The notes: generated by a model not told the origin, from the letters alone. 50,241 nucleotides of DNA from Lactobacillus sp. (GCF_014803895.1 NZ_JAAVAU010000030.1:1-50241), one strand, 5' to 3'; numbered from the stretch's first letter, positions 29,075 to 37,274 are shown. A program made the numbers and translations.

Positions 29075-29112
29075 AGACCATCAGGGGACTAGTTCCCTGG
29101 TGGTCTTTTTTA
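29075..29112 (+). terminator. Terminator of cassette 1
   Basis: AGACCATCAGGGGA-CTAG-TTCCCTGGTGGTCT followed by TTTTTT; very stable. Confidence 0.92.
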
Positions 29113-29226
29113 TGTATATTTTTTGGCATAATCTATTGTATTTTACTTCCTTATATGGCATTATATAAATGAAGGTTGAAAGAGAAAGGAGGTAAATAAT
29201 TATGGAATGGAAAAGAGGTGAAAATA

Positions 29227-29343
29227 TTGAAACTTTGGGCTTGGATAAAATCCAAAATAAAAAAGCCGGTCGAAGTAGAGATAGAGTTGCATTTGACTCT
29301 CTTCGTGATACCGACTTTAACAGTCCACTTCAAGTGGAAGTAA
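29227..29343 (+). CDS. 38-aa basic beta-rich micro-protein, cassette 2
   Basis: TTG start with AGAGGTGAAAATA upstream, the same spacing as GGAGGTGATAAAA before the cassette 1 gene. MKLWAWIKSKIKKPVEVEIE is followed by alternating LHLTLFVIPTLTVHFKWK. 38 aa, like its partner. A competing 53-aa frame (29202-29363) starts at an ATG with a strong RBS (AAAGGAGG) and overlaps it; cassette 1 has no equivalent frame, so I prefer the 38-aa reading, possibly translated after that leader ORF. Confidence 0.5.
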   Translation: MKLWAWIKSKIKKPVEVEIELHLTLFVIPTLTVHFKWK

Positions 29344-29414
29344 TGGCAAGATGGGGAGGTTAAATCCCCTACTTGTTATACACAATTTTAACAAGCCTGT
29401 TTCAATAAGTAAAT

Positions 29415-29549
29415 ATGAAACGTTACAAATTCACAAAAACAATTAATGGAATTAAGTTTAAATTTGATTTAGACTTACGTCCTCGAGTTTTTATTTTTTT
29501 AATACTTGAACTAAGCATTTTGGGTTGGATAATCTCGAAGATACTATAA
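29415..29549 (+). CDS. 44-aa single-pass membrane peptide, cassette 2
   Basis: MKRYKFTKTINGIKFKFDLD, then a hydrophobic segment (RVFIFLILELSILGWIISKIL). Same length and topology as the cassette 1 peptide. Both genes are preceded by a shared ATACACAATT motif. The stop overlaps the ATG of the HTH gene (TAATG). RBS weak. Confidence 0.55.
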   Translation: MKRYKFTKTINGIKFKFDLDLRPRVFIFLILELSILGWIISKIL

Positions 29550-29785
29550 TGAAAAAGAAAGAAATAATTATGAAAAATATTTTACAACAATACTTGGACC
29601 AACATAATGTAACCAGATATCAAGTTTATAAGGCTACAGGGATCGCTCAAACAACTTTATATAATGCGGTTGCACCAACTAAACCTTTATCAGGACAAAC
29701 AGTGAAAGTGATAAGTGCAGTTGCTAAAACGTTGGGTAAGACACCGGGTGAAGTATTAGATGAATTAATTGAACTAGAAAAGTGA
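29549..29785 (+). CDS. Small XRE/Cro-type HTH regulator, cassette 2
   Basis: Small DNA-binding protein. QYLDQHNVTRYQVYKATGIA and QTTLYNAVAPTKPLSGQTVK form a classical HTH; the C-terminus KTLGKTPGEVLDELIELEK is typical of single-domain XRE proteins. The start is uncertain: ATG 29549 is coupled to the preceding stop (78 aa), ATG 29570 gives 71 aa and has AAGAAATAA before it. Probably controls the cassette genes. Terminator at 29822-29845. Confidence 0.75.
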   Translation: MKKKEIIMKNILQQYLDQHNVTRYQVYKATGIAQTTLYNAVAPTKPLSGQTVKVISAVAKTLGKTPGEVLDELIELEK

Positions 29786-29815
29786 TATAATAAAAGTTAT
29801 ATACGGAGTATAATA

Positions 29816-29848
29816 AAAAGCCTGCTAAATTTCAGCAGACTTTTTATT
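29816..29848 (+). terminator. Terminator of cassette 2
   Basis: AAAAAGCCTGCT / AGCAGACTTTTT stem with an AAATTTC loop, followed by a T-run. Confidence 0.8.
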
Positions 29849-29929
29849 TTTGTTGCACGTTCAAAAGCGATAAATGTTGATGTATCAGTTGATTACAACG
29901 GTTATATAATACCTTGATTACGAACGCAA

Positions 29930-29984
29930 GTGGGGTCATCCTAGAGTAATTTGTAATCTATATAGATTATCAAGACTAACTGAG
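29930..29984 (+). repeat. CRISPR trailer, copy B of the 55-bp direct repeat
   Basis: 50 of 55 bases equal 28258-28312, from GTGGGGTCATCC to ACTAACTGAG. The dyad is perfect here (TAATCTATATAGATTA). Upstream, ACGAACGCAAGTGGGG looks like a mutated terminal repeat. The 3' arm of the array terminator is missing, so this copy is truncated. Confidence 0.8.
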
Positions 29985-30017
29985 TGATTCTGATATGAAC
30001 CCTAAAATTAGGACATA

Positions 30018-30251
30018 TTATTGAGCACATCTTTCTTTTATGTAAGTATCTACTTCACGTTGTAATATTTTACATTCAATAAGCTTTTTGGCAAACTTTT
30101 CTCGTTCTTTTAATTCTTTTTGGAGTTCTGCTTTTGAATATTTATCTATAAAATAGCCAATTTCTGGTGGTCTATTGTTAGTAGTTAAAAGATTTAAACT
30201 ATAACATAAACGATGAAAATAATTTCCTGAATCCTCAGCCAAACAAATCAA
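30018..30251 (-). CDS. 77-aa hypothetical protein, possibly a fragment
   Basis: Helical, charged C-terminal half (KYSKAELQKELKEREKFAKK). It begins at a TTG with no visible RBS and a stop lies close upstream in frame, so it may be the remnant of a longer gene. No family recognised. It lies among other decayed genes. Confidence 0.3.
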   Translation of the reverse strand: MICLAEDSGNYFHRLCYSLNLLTTNNRPPEIGYFIDKYSKAELQKELKEREKFAKKLIECKILQREVDTYIKERCAQ

Positions 30252-30348
30252 GTTATGACTCTAAGTAGTGATGATCCTTAATTAATATCATGTTAAGTTC
30301 TTGACTTAATGATATTAACTTTTAATATATTAATTTATTTACCACTAC

Positions 30349-30745
30349 TTATGATTGTTGCATATTACGTAAAGCATCAGTCACAACTTTAGAAACATTA
30401 ATTTTGTTTTTCTTAGCCCAATTATTTAAATTTTCTGGAATAGATACATTTCTTCTGACAGTTTTTATTTTGATTTAACCATTTATCCATATTCACAGGG
30501 ACCCACATAATGAAATCATCCTTTTCAAGCTTCCATTTTCTAGGGTCTTGTACTTCTGGATATTCAGTATCAAAAATCATGGTGGCGATTGCATCTTCTG
30601 CATGTATCATCGCTTCTTGTAAACTGGTGCCATCGGTCACCATACCTTTAATATTAGGCGAAACAACGCTGAAATAATGTCCTGTTTCATCATTGCATTC
30701 TGTAACAATGACGGGATAGATAAGTTCCTTACTTTTTTCATTCAT
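30349..30745 (-). pseudogene. HicB-like antitoxin, frameshifted, without HicA
   Basis: The first ~95 residues read as a HicB partial RNase H fold (YPVIVTECNDETGHYFSVVS, TSLQEAMIHAEDAIATMIFD). After MDKWLNQNKN the frame shifts in an A-run near 30468-30475. In the other frame translation continues KTVRRNVSIPENLNNWAKKN and INVSKVVTDALRNMQQS to a stop at 30349, the missing C-terminal ribbon-helix-helix part. So the DNA is full length with a one-base indel. No HicA toxin gene is adjacent on either side. Either a decayed orphan antitoxin or a sequencing error in a homopolymer. Confidence 0.8.
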
Positions 30746-31133
30746 TAGATAATTTTAAAAGAATATGCCAAACAAACGAGTTGTAAAGTCGTTTAATTAT
30801 AAATGATTCACTTTCTTTATTTATAAGACAAGTTTGTCATGCCTATTAAGTTTTGACTGAGCGTCTTGAATGATTATTGTTCCGTACGTTTGCTTAACTC
30901 TTCATCATACATCAAAATTTTTGCAATCTGGATGTAGAAGTTTTTTATGTCCATCACTTTTAGAAACTGATCTTTTAAGCATAATAAACCATTTTTAGTT
31001 TTGTTAGCGCATTCTTTTATTTCCTTTCCTTGATTTCTGTATAAATTATACAGAAAAGGCTATATCTAATGAAGAAAAGTACAAAATTTTTATACATAAA
31101 ATATAAATAATATTTTTAACTTAATTTCATACA
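30746..31133. other. Decayed intergenic stretch with a possible gene remnant
   Basis: About 390 bp without an intact gene. On the reverse strand 30874-31020 is an open frame of about 50 codons (contains FLKVMDIKNFYIQIAKILMY) without a clear start, probably part of a lost gene. A GACAA/TTGTC dyad lies near 30827-30838. Nothing else stands out. Confidence 0.4.
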
Positions 31134-31435
31134 TTACTTAAGATCCTCTGCACGATTTTTCATATAATTCATCAAATCTTTATTATTAGTAAAACCAGGA
31201 GTATTATCTTCAATTAAGCCCATATCTTTAGCTTCAGCTAAAAGAAGTGCTCTTTTAGTTTCTTTAGTAGGAGTATCGGAATTAGTGGTAAGAGAAAAGG
31301 GAATACCTTTTTGTTTAATAATTTGCTTAAAGTAGATTTTTATACTTGTTGAAACATCTAGACCTAATTCATCAAGTATTTTTTCACTTCATCATGATCT
31401 TTTTCGTTAGCGCGGTAACTATATGTATGTGACAT
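31134..31435 (-). pseudogene. RelB/DinJ-family antitoxin, frameshifted
   Basis: Starts MSHTYSYRANEKDHDEVKK at ATG 31435 (AGGATG upstream). A 7-A run near 31383-31388 puts the rest in another frame: ILDELGLDVSTSIKIYFKQI then IIKQKGIPFSLTTNSDTPTK and a C-terminal GLIEDNTPGFTNNKDLMNYM. That is a typical RelB/DinJ ribbon-helix-helix antitoxin of about 100 aa. TATAAT on the reverse strand upstream of the start suggests its old promoter. No RelE-type toxin gene remains beside it. Confidence 0.75.
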
Positions 31436-31511
31436 AATAATACATCCTTTCTGTCTCTATAAATTTACTTTTATTATACTACGATATACATACATTGTAT
31501 TTTTACTCTAC

Positions 31512-31850
31512 TTAAACAAACATATTTTGAAGAAGGAATCGTTTCAATTTTTTCAATGAATTTCTTCTACTTTTATTTTTTTCTTGGTATATATTTATTT
31601 TATCTAATAAATTGCCTATAACTTTTTGTTCTTTATTAGATGGTATTTTAATCATAAATTTAGTAGAAAAATCTTTAACCACATGCGGAATATTAGGAGT
31701 GCGAAAATTAAAATAAATTTTATTTTGATTACTTTTTAAAAAATGATATAAGTAAGAACTTGAGTATTTAGGGAAATATGCTTTTAAAGTAGAATCTAAA
31801 GCATCTTCAATTCCACGATATACAGTACCGGATTTCGGGTGATGGGCTAT
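31512..31850 (-). pseudogene. C-terminal remnant of a type I restriction specificity subunit (HsdS)
   Basis: Reverse-strand open frame without a good start. Contains YLYHFLKSNQNKIYFNF, the TRD end FMIKIPSNKEQKVIGNLLDK and the conserved repeat tail LKKLKRFLLQNMFV, which are typical of the distal target-recognition domain and helical spacer of HsdS. Only about 110 residues remain of roughly 400, and no hsdM or hsdR is present. Its 5' edge abuts the Mrr remnant, suggesting a deletion junction near 31840. Confidence 0.6.
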
Positions 31851-32159
31851 GATTATTTAACTAATGATGACTTTAGAACTACACGTGTTGCTATTCAGGC
31901 TAAACGTTGGAATATAAATAATATGATTTCATCCCCTGAAATTGACAAATTTAGAGGATCAATGGATAAATTTAGGGCTGAATATGGTGTATTCATTACT
32001 ACATCTTCTTTCACTAGAGAAGCAGTTAAAGCAGCCCGTTCAGGAACTAGAATTATAACCTTAATTGATGGCGAAAAGTTATTAGATTTAACTGCAAAGT
32101 ACCAAGTATTTGTTACTCCTAAGACTATATACGAGTTGGATAAAACATTTTTTAAATAA
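31839..32159 (+). pseudogene. C-terminal remnant of Mrr-like restriction endonuclease
   Basis: 106 residues with the Mrr catalytic core end: TTRVAIQAKRWN (the QxK motif of the PD-(D/E)XK fold), SSPEIDKFRGSMDKFRAEYG, VFITTSSFTREAV and IITLIDGEKLLDL, ending YELDKTFFK. The DNA-binding N-terminal half and the proximal catalytic Asp are missing; the frame begins at the junction with the HsdS remnant. Intact Mrr restricts methylated DNA; this piece should be inactive. Confidence 0.75.
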
Positions 32160-32303
32160 AGTTAGTGATCAGAGCAGCAAACTAAGCCATTACTAGTAGG
32201 GCTATATTGAAGTTAATAACTAAGCTCTATGGGGATGGGTTATAGCTTCTGGATAAACTGATTAATCTAGAGTATGAGAACTAAATTAAGTCAAATAAAA
32301 ACG

Positions 32304-32335
32304 GCCTACTGAATTTCAGTAGGCTTTTTATTGAA
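32304..32335 (+). terminator. Terminator-like hairpin before the tRNA
   Basis: GCCTACTGAA / TTCAGTAGGC stem with TTTTTA after it, in the 32160-32380 gap, which otherwise holds only a tRNA promoter. Confidence 0.7.
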
Positions 32336-32340
32336 TATAG

Positions 32341-32371
32341 TTTACACTAAATAAGTACAGTATGGTATAAT
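32341..32371 (+). promoter_or_regulatory. Promoter of tRNA-Ser
   Basis: TTTACA (32341-32346) and extended -10 TGGTATAAT (32363-32371); the 19-bp spacer is long but the TGn motif compensates. Confidence 0.55.
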
Positions 32372-32383
32372 TAACAAAGTTAT

Positions 32384-32471
32384 GGAGAGTTGGCAGAGTG
32401 GTAATGCACCGGACTCGAAATCCGGCGAACCGGCTTATACCGGCGCGCAGGTTCAAATCCTGTACTCTCCT
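32384..32471 (+). tRNA. tRNA-Ser (anticodon CGA)
   Basis: Acceptor GGAGAGT / ACTCTCC, D-arm GCA...TGC, anticodon stem CCGGA / TCCGG with loop CTCGAAA (anticodon CGA, reads TCG), long variable arm with CCGG stem typical of serine, and T-arm with GGTTCAAATCC. No CCA is encoded; the base after the acceptor is T instead of the usual serine discriminator G. Confidence 0.95.
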
Positions 32472-32482
32472 TTTATAAAATT

Positions 32483-32522
32483 AAGATGTCGCTTAGCTCT
32501 AGGACTTAGCGGCATCTTTTTT
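32483..32522 (+). terminator. Terminator of tRNA-Ser
   Basis: AAGATGTCGCTTAG / CTTAGCGGCATCTT stem with an 8-nt loop and a T-run. Confidence 0.85.
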
Positions 32523-32551
32523 GCTTTCCACAGAATAAAATTTACTAGCCA

Positions 32552-33295
32552 TTAAAATGTGGCTTCATTTTTCATTTGTTCATAGCGTTCAGCTAAACTC
32601 ATGTAGTAGTAAGGTTGGCTATAGACATGTGACAAACTTAATGTTACTACTGCTAATAATTTCCATGGCAAAAAGCTGATGATTAACTGCATATTTTCTT
32701 TCAGCCATGGCTTAGATATTTGAAAACTACGTCTAAGTACTTCAAAACTTGTTAGTTTAGGTTCATCAATAATTAATAAGAATATAGAAAAGAATAGTGA
32801 TTCATACATTACATCTCCTAGATACCAAAGGATAATACTCAATAGTGTAAGCATTATTAATATAGGCTTGGTAAGAAATTGATTAATAATGAGACGATAA
32901 TCAAAGGTAGAAAGTGTATGATGGTGTAAAAACCATATAAATATTGGTTTTGTTTGAAAGAGAAGAATGCTAATAGTTATTAAAGCAGGTATTAAGAAGC
33001 AGATACGAATAATTAAAGAATATGAGCTAAGCTTAAATATTTTTTCCCATGGAATTATATGACCATTTGTTAATTTATTTTCTTTTGTAAGATAAACTGC
33101 GAGACGCATAGCATTTTTGATTACTAGATATAGAAACATTAAGGGGAGGGCCAAAAATAAGGCAATTTTTTTGCTAATCTTGATTAGAACTCCAAATAAT
33201 AAAATAAAGATCATTAAGATAATCATCTTATCCCAATTGCCATGTAACGACTGTTTGGCTTTCTTTTTATCATTAGACACTTTTTGATTTCCCAT
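32552..33295 (-). CDS. DUF975 family membrane protein
   Basis: 247 aa with about five membrane segments. Begins with the family-like AKQSLHGNWDKMIILMIFIL; ends with the YESLFFSIFLLIIDEPKLTS / FEVLRRSFQISKPWLKENMQ block typical of DUF975. Function unknown; members often lie among membrane stress or secretion genes. Alone on the reverse strand. ATG 33295 with AAAGGTTATT upstream. Confidence 0.8.
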   Translation of the reverse strand: MGNQKVSNDKKKAKQSLHGNWDKMIILMIFILLFGVLIKISKKIALFLALPLMFLYLVIKNAMRLAVYLTKENKLTNGHIIPWEKIFKLSSYSLIIRICFLIPALITISILLFQTKPIFIWFLHHHTLSTFDYRLIINQFLTKPILIMLTLLSIILWYLGDVMYESLFFSIFLLIIDEPKLTSFEVLRRSFQISKPWLKENMQLIISFLPWKLLAVVTLSLSHVYSQPYYYMSLAERYEQMKNEATF

Positions 33296-33391
33296 TGCTT
33301 ATAAAATAACCTTTCATAATTATAATTACTAATAATTTTAGCATGGAAGATACTAAAAACGGTGATAGGTAGCTTTTTAACATAAGACAAT

Positions 33392-33432
33392 AAAACCCTC
33401 TTACATAAATTTTACTGTAGGAGGGTTTTATT
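33392..33432 (-). terminator. Terminator of the DUF2974 gene
   Basis: AAAACCCTCTTACA / TGTAGGAGGGTTTT stem, symmetrical, with T-runs at both ends. Confidence 0.85.
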
Positions 33433-33440
33433 ACGTTAAA

Positions 33441-35036
33441 TTATCGATGACTTTTTGGCATTTTTTTGCGTTGTGAAAATAATTCTAAGATCAATTTAAA
33501 TAAACCATAGACTACTAAAAAGATACCAACGAGTACAATAGTTTTTGTATTAAAGGAGTTGGGACTGATGATAATCATAATTCCTGCCGCAAAAGCTAGC
33601 AAACCTTCAATTGTATCAACAATCTTTTTGAAAATGAATGATGATCTTTTTAAAATAACCTGACGTAATTTTATATAGGCAAAGCCAATAAGGAAAATGC
33701 CTAAGACATAATGAGCTAAAAAGCCCAGTAATTTATTATTAGAAATAATGCCAATCGATAAGGCAAAAACTATCAAATATGAAATAATGAAAAAACGTTT
33801 TTGCTGAGTTTTAAATTTTGAAGTAGCAATATCTAAAATATGACTAGCACTCCAAAAAATTCCAAATAGTGAAGCTAGAAAACCAAATGAGCGATATGAA
33901 TAGTTAGGGAAAGTTAGATTGATAACCCCTAAAATAATCATCCCCCAACCAATCAACGATTCTCGTGTAATGAAGAGTCGATCGAGATGTAAACCACGAA
34001 TGCTAGACCAAATTGTGTGCCATAAACTACCTAAAACAAATCGCGTTCTACGAGAAGAATCAGTTAAGGAAAAGAGTATAGCACCAAAACCACCAAAGCC
34101 ATTTTTATTTAATTCAGTTATTTTTTCGGATCCGCTGGCAGCTAGAGCACCAAATAAATCATTAGTTAATGATTCGCGTTCTTCTGGTGTAGCTTCTTCA
34201 ATCCATTTATTAATCATTTGATTATAGATAACGGATTGTGGGTTGCGATGTTTACTAGTGACAAATTTGGAACTTTCTACTTCCCAGCTTAATGGATCGT
34301 GTTGAGCTAATTGTGTTCGATTAGAAACAACAATAGTAGCATCTTCGCCTTCTTCAGGCTCAAATAAGCGGCCAATAATACTGAATTCAGGGACATATCG
34401 TTTGATTTTCGTATGTACTTCATCGACTCGTTTACTTAGTCCTGGACTATCATAGGTATAAACGGCTGCTATTTTATTTTTTAAATTTGTAGGCAAGTTT
34501 AATGCAGCAAATTCTGCCAAATTTCCACCTTTAGAGTGTCCAACTAAAGTATATAATGTATCATCGTGAGAAATAATCTTTTGTACATATGATAAAGCAG
34601 CTGCTTGAGCTGCAGTAGTTTTAAAACTAATCTCGAAATCTTCTTTCCAGCCGACAATTGTGTCATCAGTTCCACGAAAAGCAAGATAATGTGTATTATC
34701 AGAAAGCCTAATTTTGATTGCGCTAAATTGAGTTTCATGAGTCAAAGTCTCTATATAAAAAGAGAGTTTAGCATCAGAGAAACGCTTAGACTGGGACATT
34801 AGTTTGAGTAATTCTTTTTGTCCTGGACTATTCTTGCGAAGTTGACCAGTTTTAAAATATTCTTGTGCAGCATCTTTGAGTGTAATTTCTTTATTATTAT
34901 TGGAAACGATGCCTTTAAAATCTATATATGATAAAACAGCAAATACTAGCCCATCAACTTCTCCAAATGGGAGTGCATTAAGACTAATATCTCCACGCCA
35001 TTTGATATAGGATAAAATATTATTTGTATTGTCCAT
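33441..35036 (-). CDS. DUF2974 (Mbeg1-like) alpha/beta hydrolase with a C-terminal membrane domain
   Basis: 531 aa. The N-terminal ~330 residues are a lipase-like hydrolase: HYLAFRGTDDTIVGWKEDFE supplies the oxyanion region and VGHSKGGNLAEF the serine nucleophile. The C-terminal ~170 residues hold about six hydrophobic segments (for example LIGWGMIILGVINLTF, FLASLFGIFWSASHIL, GLLAFAAGIMIIISP, VLVGIFLVVYGLFKLI), recalling HdeD/DUF308-type membrane domains. So it is probably a membrane-bound esterase or lipase facing the cytoplasm; substrate unknown. Confidence 0.85.
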   Translation of the reverse strand: MDNTNNILSYIKWRGDISLNALPFGEVDGLVFAVLSYIDFKGIVSNNNKEITLKDAAQEYFKTGQLRKNSPGQKELLKLMSQSKRFSDAKLSFYIETLTHETQFSAIKIRLSDNTHYLAFRGTDDTIVGWKEDFEISFKTTAAQAAALSYVQKIISHDDTLYTLVGHSKGGNLAEFAALNLPTNLKNKIAAVYTYDSPGLSKRVDEVHTKIKRYVPEFSIIGRLFEPEEGEDATIVVSNRTQLAQHDPLSWEVESSKFVTSKHRNPQSVIYNQMINKWIEEATPEERESLTNDLFGALAASGSEKITELNKNGFGGFGAILFSLTDSSRRTRFVLGSLWHTIWSSIRGLHLDRLFITRESLIGWGMIILGVINLTFPNYSYRSFGFLASLFGIFWSASHILDIATSKFKTQQKRFFIISYLIVFALSIGIISNNKLLGFLAHYVLGIFLIGFAYIKLRQVILKRSSFIFKKIVDTIEGLLAFAAGIMIIISPNSFNTKTIVLVGIFLVVYGLFKLILELFSQRKKMPKSHR

Positions 35037-35285
35037 ATTTGTTATCCATCCTTTACTCTCATCTTTATTTTACCGCTTCTGGTGGGTAAGCTGCTACTTT
35101 TAGTTTATAAATGAATTGATTTAAAGTACACATAAACTCGGGTTGATTAGTTATGAATCAAAATTTAATTATTGTGAAGTGTGAATAATTGAATCATCTA
35201 TTTTAATGTTTAGAGTTAAATATTATCTGCTAAAATTGTAAAATTTTTAAAAATATAAAATTAACAATTCTTAAACTTTTTATTG

Positions 35286-35315
35286 TTGCCATCTAAGTAA
35301 TTGATAGCCTATAAT
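35286..35315 (+). promoter_or_regulatory. Promoter of the SLAP protein gene
   Basis: TTGCCA (35286-35291), 18-bp spacer, TATAAT (35310-35315), 45 bp before the start codon. The rest of the 324-bp gap 35037-35360 is AT-rich with nothing recognisable. Confidence 0.65.
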
Positions 35316-35360
35316 ATAAGCGTTGAATAAATTTTTTGCGATATTCGGAGGAATTCAACA

Positions 35361-37274
35361 TTGAAGAAAAACGAAAAGAAACTTAGATTTTCAATTAGAA
35401 AATTAGCTGTTGGTGCAGCTTCAGTTGCTATCGGTGCAACCTTACTTGGCGTAGCTAGTCAAAACCAAGAAGTTCAAGCTGCTGATACTACTGCAACTAC
35501 TTCGACTACTTCAAGCCAAGATTCTCTTAAAATTGAGAATATGACAGTGCATATGACTGATGCAGAATTTGCCAAAATTAATGATGATGGCTTTTTCAAT
35601 GAAAACAGCACTAATGCTCAAATTGTGACTGATTTTGCAAAACAAGTTCAAACTGCAAATCCTGGTTATGAAGTAACTGCCGAAGCTGAACAGGGTGAAG
35701 TTATCGTTAAAAAAGATGGCACTACTGTTAAAACTATTAAAGTTGCAGAATACTTAGTAAATGCAGGTACACTTGCTACTACTACTAAATTCGTAACTCC
35801 AAATACTAGTGATGAGTTATTCGTTCCTGTTAAGGTTAAAAGTCTAACTTCATTAACTACGAGCGAATTTAGTCAAGTAGAAAAATTGATCAAGTCTTTG
35901 AACTCTAATGTTGAATCTGTTACTCAATCTGGTACTAAAGCAATTATTAAGTTTACTGATGGTTCAACTAAGAATCTTTCTAATAAGACTTTAGTAAACG
36001 AAGGTTGGATTAGTACTTTTAACAGAACTGGTAGTTTAAACACTTCTGCAACTACGGTTCGTCTTTCAGATGAAAAAGTTGTTGTAAAAGACGCTAAGAA
36101 TTTAACTGATGAAGAAAAAGCTCAAGTAATTGAAAGCCTTGAAAATGCTAACAGTGGCCTTTCTGATAAAGCAACTATTAAGGTTTCCGATGACGGCTAT
36201 GTCAGAGTTACTTTCAATACTACCCAAGGTGGTTTTACTTGGTTACAACCTAGTGATGTTATAACTACTGATACAACCACTAAGGTTAATGGTACTGTTA
36301 AGGTAAAGACGAATACTCGTTTGTATACTGAAGCTGGTAAAATTACCAAAACTACTGTAAAGAAAAATAGTAGTTGGAAGACTACTTCTAAGAAGATAAT
36401 GAATGGTAAGACTTATTACCGAATTGATTCTAATAAGATGTGGATTCCAGCTTCTAGGGTAACATTTACTGCTACTAAGACAGCTGCTACTGTTAAGGTT
36501 ACTTATAAATCTGCTAAGAACACAGTAACTATCAAGGATGGTATTACTAAAGTTTCACTTTATGACCATAACTTGAAGAAAGTTACTACTACTAAATCCG
36601 GTTCCACATTCTATACCACAATGGTAAGAATGGAAAATGGAAAGATTGTTGCTTACCGTTACAAGACTAACCAATGGATTAAAGTTAGCGATATTGCAAA
36701 AGTAGCTGCAGGTAAGACATCAACTACTTCTACTACTAAAACTACTTATCCTGCATATGCTGCAACTGTAGTACTTAAAGATGATGCGAAAAAGAAAGTA
36801 TCACTTTATGATTACAAGTTAAGTAAGGTTACTGCTACACTTTCAAATGTTTCATACGTATATACTACTAATGTTAAGAAAGTAAATGGTAAAGTTGTTG
36901 CTTACCGTTACAAGACTAATCAATGGATTAAAGTTGAAGATGTAGCTAGTGCAACTGCTGGTCACAAGAAGCCTACTATTAGTTCTACTTCTTCAAAGAC
37001 CACTTCAACTGAAACTACTACTACTAAGAAAACAACTACTAAAACCAGTAGTACAACTAAGTCACCTAAGATGACTGCATCCAAGGAAACTTGGAAAGTG
37101 GGTTACAAGAACGTTCAAGCTTACTTAATGGACGCTTCTGGTAAAAAAACTAAAAACATTGCATATGGTAAAAAGGTTAACGCTGTAGCTGTTGGTACTA
37201 TTAATGGCCAACGTGCTTGGAAGCTAAGTGATGGTAGCTACATTTATGCTAAGTACCTTGTACCTGTAAAGTAA
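35361..37274 (+). CDS. SLAP-domain cell-surface protein
   Basis: 637 aa secreted protein held non-covalently to the cell wall. The YSIRK-like signal (LRFSIRKLAVGAASVAIGAT, cleavage after VQA near residue 40) is followed by a Thr/Ser-rich region and two or three similar alpha/beta modules. The C-terminal half has four SLAP-like repeats: KVKTNTRLYTEAGKITKT; VSLYDHNLKKVTTTKSGS; VSLYDYKLSKVTATLSNV; and a final AYLMDASGKKTKNIAYGKKV. Repeats 2 and 3 share a nearly identical stretch (VAYRYKTNQWIKV). Start is TTG 35361 after CGGAGGAAT; the nearest ATG is far inside. No LPXTG. Ligand unknown; adhesion is a reasonable guess. Confidence 0.88.
   Translation: MKKNEKKLRFSIRKLAVGAASVAIGATLLGVASQNQEVQAADTTATTSTTSSQDSLKIENMTVHMTDAEFAKINDDGFFNENSTNAQIVTDFAKQVQTANPGYEVTAEAEQGEVIVKKDGTTVKTIKVAEYLVNAGTLATTTKFVTPNTSDELFVPVKVKSLTSLTTSEFSQVEKLIKSLNSNVESVTQSGTKAIIKFTDGSTKNLSNKTLVNEGWISTFNRTGSLNTSATTVRLSDEKVVVKDAKNLTDEEKAQVIESLENANSGLSDKATIKVSDDGYVRVTFNTTQGGFTWLQPSDVITTDTTTKVNGTVKVKTNTRLYTEAGKITKTTVKKNSSWKTTSKKIMNGKTYYRIDSNKMWIPASRVTFTATKTAATVKVTYKSAKNTVTIKDGITKVSLYDHNLKKVTTTKSGSTFYTTMVRMENGKIVAYRYKTNQWIKVSDIAKVAAGKTSTTSTTKTTYPAYAATVVLKDDAKKKVSLYDYKLSKVTATLSNVSYVYTTNVKKVNGKVVAYRYKTNQWIKVEDVASATAGHKKPTISSTSSKTTSTETTTTKKTTTKTSSTTKSPKMTASKETWKVGYKNVQAYLMDASGKKTKNIAYGKKVNAVAVGTINGQRAWKLSDGSYIYAKYLVPVK
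36647..36934 (+). repeat. Near-identical 39-bp segments in adjacent SLAP modules
   Basis: 36647-36685 and 36896-36934 differ at very few positions (encode VAYRYKTNQWIKV in each). They mark a recent duplication or gene conversion between modules. Confidence 0.7.

Noticed and set aside
32384..32471. tRNA-Ser as an integration site for the accessory block
   Set aside because: The accessory DNA lies on the 5' side of the tRNA, and no repeat of the tRNA 3' end or integrase gene was seen.
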